Shown one piece after another: positions 61,231 to 64,000 of a DNA stretch of 64,000 nt (its first letter is position 1; each line of letters begins with the position of its first letter). The position numbers and the translations under genes were made by a program. Source of the DNA: Phycisphaerales bacterium (GTDB lineage: Bacteria > Planctomycetota > Phycisphaerae > Phycisphaerales > SM1A02); NCBI GenBank assembly GCA_009691705.1, contig SIAR01000005.1:19482-83481 (forward strand), in the 5' to 3' direction. The notes below the pieces were generated by a model that did not search any database, had not been told where the DNA came from, and was given only the letters and a program-made list of their open reading frames with translations.

Positions 61231-62222
61231 CGACGGCGACCATGCGCGAGATTGAGTTTCGTGATGCAGTGCGCGAAGCGATGAGCGAAGAGATGCGACG
61301 CGACAAGCGCGTCTACTTGTTGGGCGAAGAAGTGGCGCAGTACAACGGCGCATACAAAGTCAGCAAGGGAATGCTCGATGAGTTTGGACCGCGCCGCGTG
61401 ATCGACACCCCAATCAGCGAGTGCGGGTTTGCTGGCATGGCCATTGGATCGGCGATGATGGGACTGCGGCCGATTGTCGAGTTCATGTCTTGGTCGTTCA
61501 GTCTCGTCGCGGCCGATCCGATTCTCAACAACGCCCCCAAGATGCTCTACATGTCGGGCGGTCAGTTTGGATGCCCCATCGTCTTTCGCGGTAACAACGG
61601 GGCGGGAGGCCAGCTCGGCTCAACCCACTCGTGGGCGGTCGAAGGTCTCTTCTCGAATGTGCCAGGAATGAAGATGGTGATCCCGTCGAATCCATACGAC
61701 GCGAAGGGGCTCTTGAAGACGGCGATCCGAGATGACGATCCGGTCTTCTTTCTAGAGAGTGAACGGCTGCTTTCGATGAAGGGCGAGGTGCCAGAAACTG
61801 AATATCTGATTCCGTTTGGTCAAGCTCGAACTGCCCGTGCTGGCACCGACTGCACGATTGTCTCGTTTGGCCGTCCGGTGAATCTCTGTCTCGAAGCCGC
61901 AGAGAGCCTCGAGAAAGAGGGCATTTCGTGCGAGATTCTCGACATGCGCACGATTCGTCCGCTCGATGCTGGGGCGATTGTTCGCAGTGTGAAGCGTACG
62001 GGGGCGTGCGTCGTTGTCGACCAATCGTGGAGTTTTGGATCTCCCGGATCTGAGGTTGCGGCCCTGGTGCACCGCGAGTGTTTCGATGATCTCGACAACT
62101 ATGTGCACCGGGTGCACACGGCTGATGTTCCGGCACCATATGCGTACGATCTCGAACAGGAATACCTCCCAAACGCGCGGCGCATTTGCGAAGCCGTGCG
62201 TTCGTGTCTTTACAAAGCTTGA
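61227..62222 (+). CDS. pdhB: Pyruvate dehydrogenase E1 component subunit beta
   Basis: A 331-residue transketolase-like subunit. LLGEEVAQYNGAYKVSKGML and DTPISECGFAGMAIGSAMMG contain the Glu that activates thiamine diphosphate; HSWAVEGLFSNVPGMKMVIP and the C-terminal DMRTIRPLDAGAIVRSVKRT are standard for E1-beta. It pairs with PdhA in an alpha2beta2 heterotetramer. Spacing to pdhC is about 30 bases. Confidence 0.95.
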   Translation: MTTATMREIEFRDAVREAMSEEMRRDKRVYLLGEEVAQYNGAYKVSKGMLDEFGPRRVIDTPISECGFAGMAIGSAMMGLRPIVEFMSWSFSLVAADPILNNAPKMLYMSGGQFGCPIVFRGNNGAGGQLGSTHSWAVEGLFSNVPGMKMVIPSNPYDAKGLLKTAIRDDDPVFFLESERLLSMKGEVPETEYLIPFGQARTARAGTDCTIVSFGRPVNLCLEAAESLEKEGISCEILDMRTIRPLDAGAIVRSVKRTGACVVVDQSWSFGSPGSEVAALVHRECFDDLDNYVHRVHTADVPAPYAYDLEQEYLPNARRICEAVRSCLYKA

Positions 62223-62251
62223 GAAGTTGCGCGCCTTGTGCGCCGAAAGAA

Positions 62252-63586
62252 ATGAACCCGATGCCAGTGCAAGTGACGATGCCCAGACTCTCCGACACCA
62301 TGGAAGCAGGGACGATCGTTCGTTGGAATGTGAAGGAGGGTGATACTGTTGCATCGGGCGATGTCATCGCAGATGTCGAGACTGACAAGGCGACCATGGA
62401 AATGCCTGTCTTTGACGATGGGGTCATCAGTCAGATCATGGTTGAAGCGGGCAAACAGGTTCCGGTTGGAACGCTAATCGCAATCATTTGCATTGAAGGG
62501 GATGACGCCGCGAGCGCGACAGCGCCAATCGCAGCGCCAATCGCAGCGCCAATCGCAGCGCAAGTCGCCCACGCAGTTGCCGTCCCGCCTAAGTCTGCGC
62601 CGCATATTGCTGTGGCACCAAATGCGGCGTCTGCTGCGCCCGAGTCGCCCGCGGTTGCATCTCAGGAGAACCGGCAACGCATCTCGCCCCTGGCCCGCAG
62701 AATTGCCGATGAACTGGGCATTTCAGTGGCAGCGATGCGCGGGAGTGGTCCTGGCGGTCGCGTTGTGAAACAAGATGTGCTCGCTGAGGCAGAGCGCATC
62801 AAGAGTGGCGCATCGCCGCGCGGCGATCTCGTGCACGTTGCCTCGGCGGCGCGTTCAGAGCGAGGCGCGGTCGTGGCCATCGGTGCGGGTGGCTCGGAGG
62901 TGATGCTCTCGGGCATGCGTCAGGCGATCGCCCGACGACTCGTTGAGAGCAAGTCGACCATTCCGCACTACCAAGTCTCGATGCGATTCAATATGGATCC
63001 TCTGCTCGAGCTTCGCACGATGTTGAATGTGCAACTTGCGCCGCAGGGGGTCAAGTTGAGTGTGAATGACTTCATCGTGCGCGCCTGCGCGCTTTCGATG
63101 GCGGCGCATCCCTTCTTCAACGCCTCGTGGGGTGGCGATCGAATCATCATGCACGGTGATGTCAATATCGGCGTGGCGATTTCGCTGCCGCAAGAGCGCG
63201 GCGGAGGACTCGTCGTCGCCGTTCTGCGCGAGGCGCAGCGCAAAGGGCTTCGCGAAATCTCGGCCGAGACCAAGGCGCTTGCTGAAAAAGCGCGCGTGCG
63301 TGGACTCTCCGTTGAGGACATGGCAGGGGCGACCTTCACGATTTCGAACCTCGGGATGTTCGGCGTCGACAATTTCACCGCGATCATCAATCCACCAAAC
63401 AGTGCGATTCTTGCCTGCGGCGCAGCGGTCGAACAGCCCGTTGTGCGCAACCATCAATTGGTCGTCGGCCACGAGATGCAAGCGACGCTCAGCCTCGATC
63501 ACCGCGTGATCGATGGCGCGATGGCAAGCGAGTATCTGCAGTCTGTGAAGCACAACATCGAGAATCCCGCGACGCTGCTGGTGTGA
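62252..63586 (+). CDS. pdhC: Pyruvate dehydrogenase E2, dihydrolipoamide acetyltransferase
   Basis: A 444-residue protein. One lipoyl domain (residues 1-~80) has the lipoylated Lys in VETDKATMEMP; an Ala/Pro/Ile linker with a small repeat follows. The peripheral subunit-binding domain is ISPLARRIADELGISVAAM, and the catalytic domain ends in SLDHRVIDGAMA with the active His and Asp. It passes acetyl from lipoate to CoA and forms the complex core. Start ATG 62252 (MNPMPVQV); ATG 62261 is possible. The E3 gene (dihydrolipoamide dehydrogenase) is not in the window. Confidence 0.94.
   Translation: MNPMPVQVTMPRLSDTMEAGTIVRWNVKEGDTVASGDVIADVETDKATMEMPVFDDGVISQIMVEAGKQVPVGTLIAIICIEGDDAASATAPIAAPIAAPIAAQVAHAVAVPPKSAPHIAVAPNAASAAPESPAVASQENRQRISPLARRIADELGISVAAMRGSGPGGRVVKQDVLAEAERIKSGASPRGDLVHVASAARSERGAVVAIGAGGSEVMLSGMRQAIARRLVESKSTIPHYQVSMRFNMDPLLELRTMLNVQLAPQGVKLSVNDFIVRACALSMAAHPFFNASWGGDRIIMHGDVNIGVAISLPQERGGGLVVAVLREAQRKGLREISAETKALAEKARVRGLSVEDMAGATFTISNLGMFGVDNFTAIINPPNSAILACGAAVEQPVVRNHQLVVGHEMQATLSLDHRVIDGAMASEYLQSVKHNIENPATLLV
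62522..62557 (+). repeat. 12-bp tandem repeat in the pdhC linker
   Basis: GCGCCAATCGCA occurs three times without change and once more in degenerate form, encoding Ala-Pro-Ile-Ala in the flexible arm between lipoyl and subunit-binding domains. Confidence 0.85.
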
Positions 63587-63716
63587 CGATTCGTGGGCAC
63601 AGGTTCATTTCAGTTGTTGTGAAGGCTTGTTATTCCTGAAACTTCTCTGTGGTCTAAGTTCGGCACCTCAAAGAGTCTCCTCCACGCCATAAAGAAAGGC
63701 AATAATCTCGTTTTTT

Positions 63717-63744
63717 TTGACGATTCGCTTTTTGGGGTTATTTT
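63717..63744 (+). promoter_or_regulatory. Possible promoter of the last gene
   Basis: TTGACG (63717-63722) and TATTTT (63739-63744), 16 bases apart, follow a run of eight T in an AT-rich patch of the 207-base gap after pdhC. No other feature was recognised in that gap. Confidence 0.3.
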
Positions 63745-63793
63745 CAATGCAGTTCAGGTTTTCCGGTTGATTCGACTTTCAAGGAGTCCAAAT

Positions 63794-64000
63794 ATGAAAT
63801 CACCAAGTCTTCTTCTTTCAATCGTCGCCGCAGTCGCTATGACTTTCGGTATTTCAACTTCTTTGGTACAGGGTCAGGGGAGTTGCGCAGGAGATGTCAA
63901 CGGCGATCATGTTGTCGACGGCGCAGACCTTGCAATCCTTCTGGGGAATTGGGGTCAGTGCCCGGCAGTTGTTCCCGCGTGGGCAACGTTGTTGGAAGCC
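63794..64000 (+). CDS. Secreted protein with N-terminal dockerin-like repeat (3' truncated by window end)
   Basis: AAGGAG lies seven bases before the ATG. The first 69 residues are visible: a signal peptide (LLLSIVAAVAMTFGIS), then CAGDVNGDHVVDGADLAILLGNWGQC in the mature part, an EF-hand-like dockerin repeat here at the N-terminus instead of the C-terminus. The next residues, VPAWATLLEA, lead into a domain that is cut off. In Phycisphaerae this opening often precedes SUMF1-type or other surface domains, but that is recollection, not seen here. Confidence 0.75.
   Translation, partial: MKSPSLLLSIVAAVAMTFGISTSLVQGQGSCAGDVNGDHVVDGADLAILLGNWGQCPAVVPAWATLLEA

Noticed and set aside
63587..63793. 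Hidden gene in the gap after pdhC
   Set aside because: No frame with a ribosome binding site or family motif was found; the AT-rich patch with T8 fits a promoter region better.

Overview
This looks like a chromosomal segment of a Gram-negative, peptidoglycan-making bacterium, most likely a planctomycete of the class Phycisphaerae. Four things point there. Two secreted proteins carry the short dockerin-like repeats (DLNGDGIVNGSDLA-type, ending in QWG or NWG) that are common in that class. There is Kdo/LPS chemistry (kdsB) together with murE-murF-mraY. Several 'zinc ribbon plus membrane segments' and HEAT/TPR proteins of planctomycete style are present. The sequence is GC-rich by eye, with many 1- or 4-nt start/stop overlaps. 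The window is almost wholly coding: no gene-free stretch exceeds about 210 bases, no CRISPR array, phage, transposase or integrase was seen, and most genes are housekeeping.

Layout. 1-4.9 kb: the tail of a Spy/CpxP-like protein, a pseudopilin, trmL, tRNA-Arg(CCT), an MTA/SAH nucleosidase, tRNA-Met(CAT) and a divergent pyrG. 4.9-9.8 kb: a secreted M1 aminopeptidase with HEAT repeats, then kdsB and a TPR protein. 9.9-16.8 kb: a tightly overlapped set def-fmt-queA followed by murE-murF-mraY. 16.8-20.4 kb: a thioredoxin-like protein and a TolC-type channel, divergent from a YtcA-like lipoprotein and an HlyD/MdtN-type adaptor, with an inverted repeat in the 35-bp gap. 20.4-27.2 kb: mutS, tRNA-Ala(CGC), pabA/trpG, thiS-thiG, a lipoprotein and a CitMHS-type antiporter. 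27.4-33.3 kb: a secreted cluster of NHL propeller, YtkA-like protein, MauG-type diheme peroxidase and LVIVD/choice-of-anchor protein. 33.5-41 kb: a SUMF1-fold protein, two Tat-exported Gfo/Idh/MocA oxidoreductases, and an opposing run PIN-TRAM, HD-GYP regulator, ApbE. 41-45.9 kb: SRP RNA, dnaX, recR, rpoN and a membrane protein. 45.9-52.8 kb: MATE transporter, HEAT lipoprotein, cupin, metallo-beta-lactamase-fold hydrolase, DUF885 hydrolase, ACT protein, CDGSH protein and a QueD-like protein. 52.9-57.5 kb: a candidate small RNA, YdjY-like protein, orphan ABC ATPase, ruvC, trpE and a zinc-ribbon membrane protein. 57.6-64 kb: an S41 processing protease, the pyruvate dehydrogenase operon pdhA-pdhB-pdhC and the start of a dockerin-like secreted protein.

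The strongest unusual signal is dnaX. The zero-frame ends directly after a run of nine A followed by G (a classic A AAA AAG heptamer). The -1 frame stays open through a 7 x 15-bp Pro-rich repeat and a conserved-looking C-terminal segment, and stops exactly at recR. Programmed frameshifting or slippage producing gamma and tau forms is the best reading. Other leads are a short promoter-hairpin-polyU unit at 52.86-52.95 kb, the efflux operator candidate, and the secreted diheme/propeller cluster. All calls rest on reading motifs; no database search was run.
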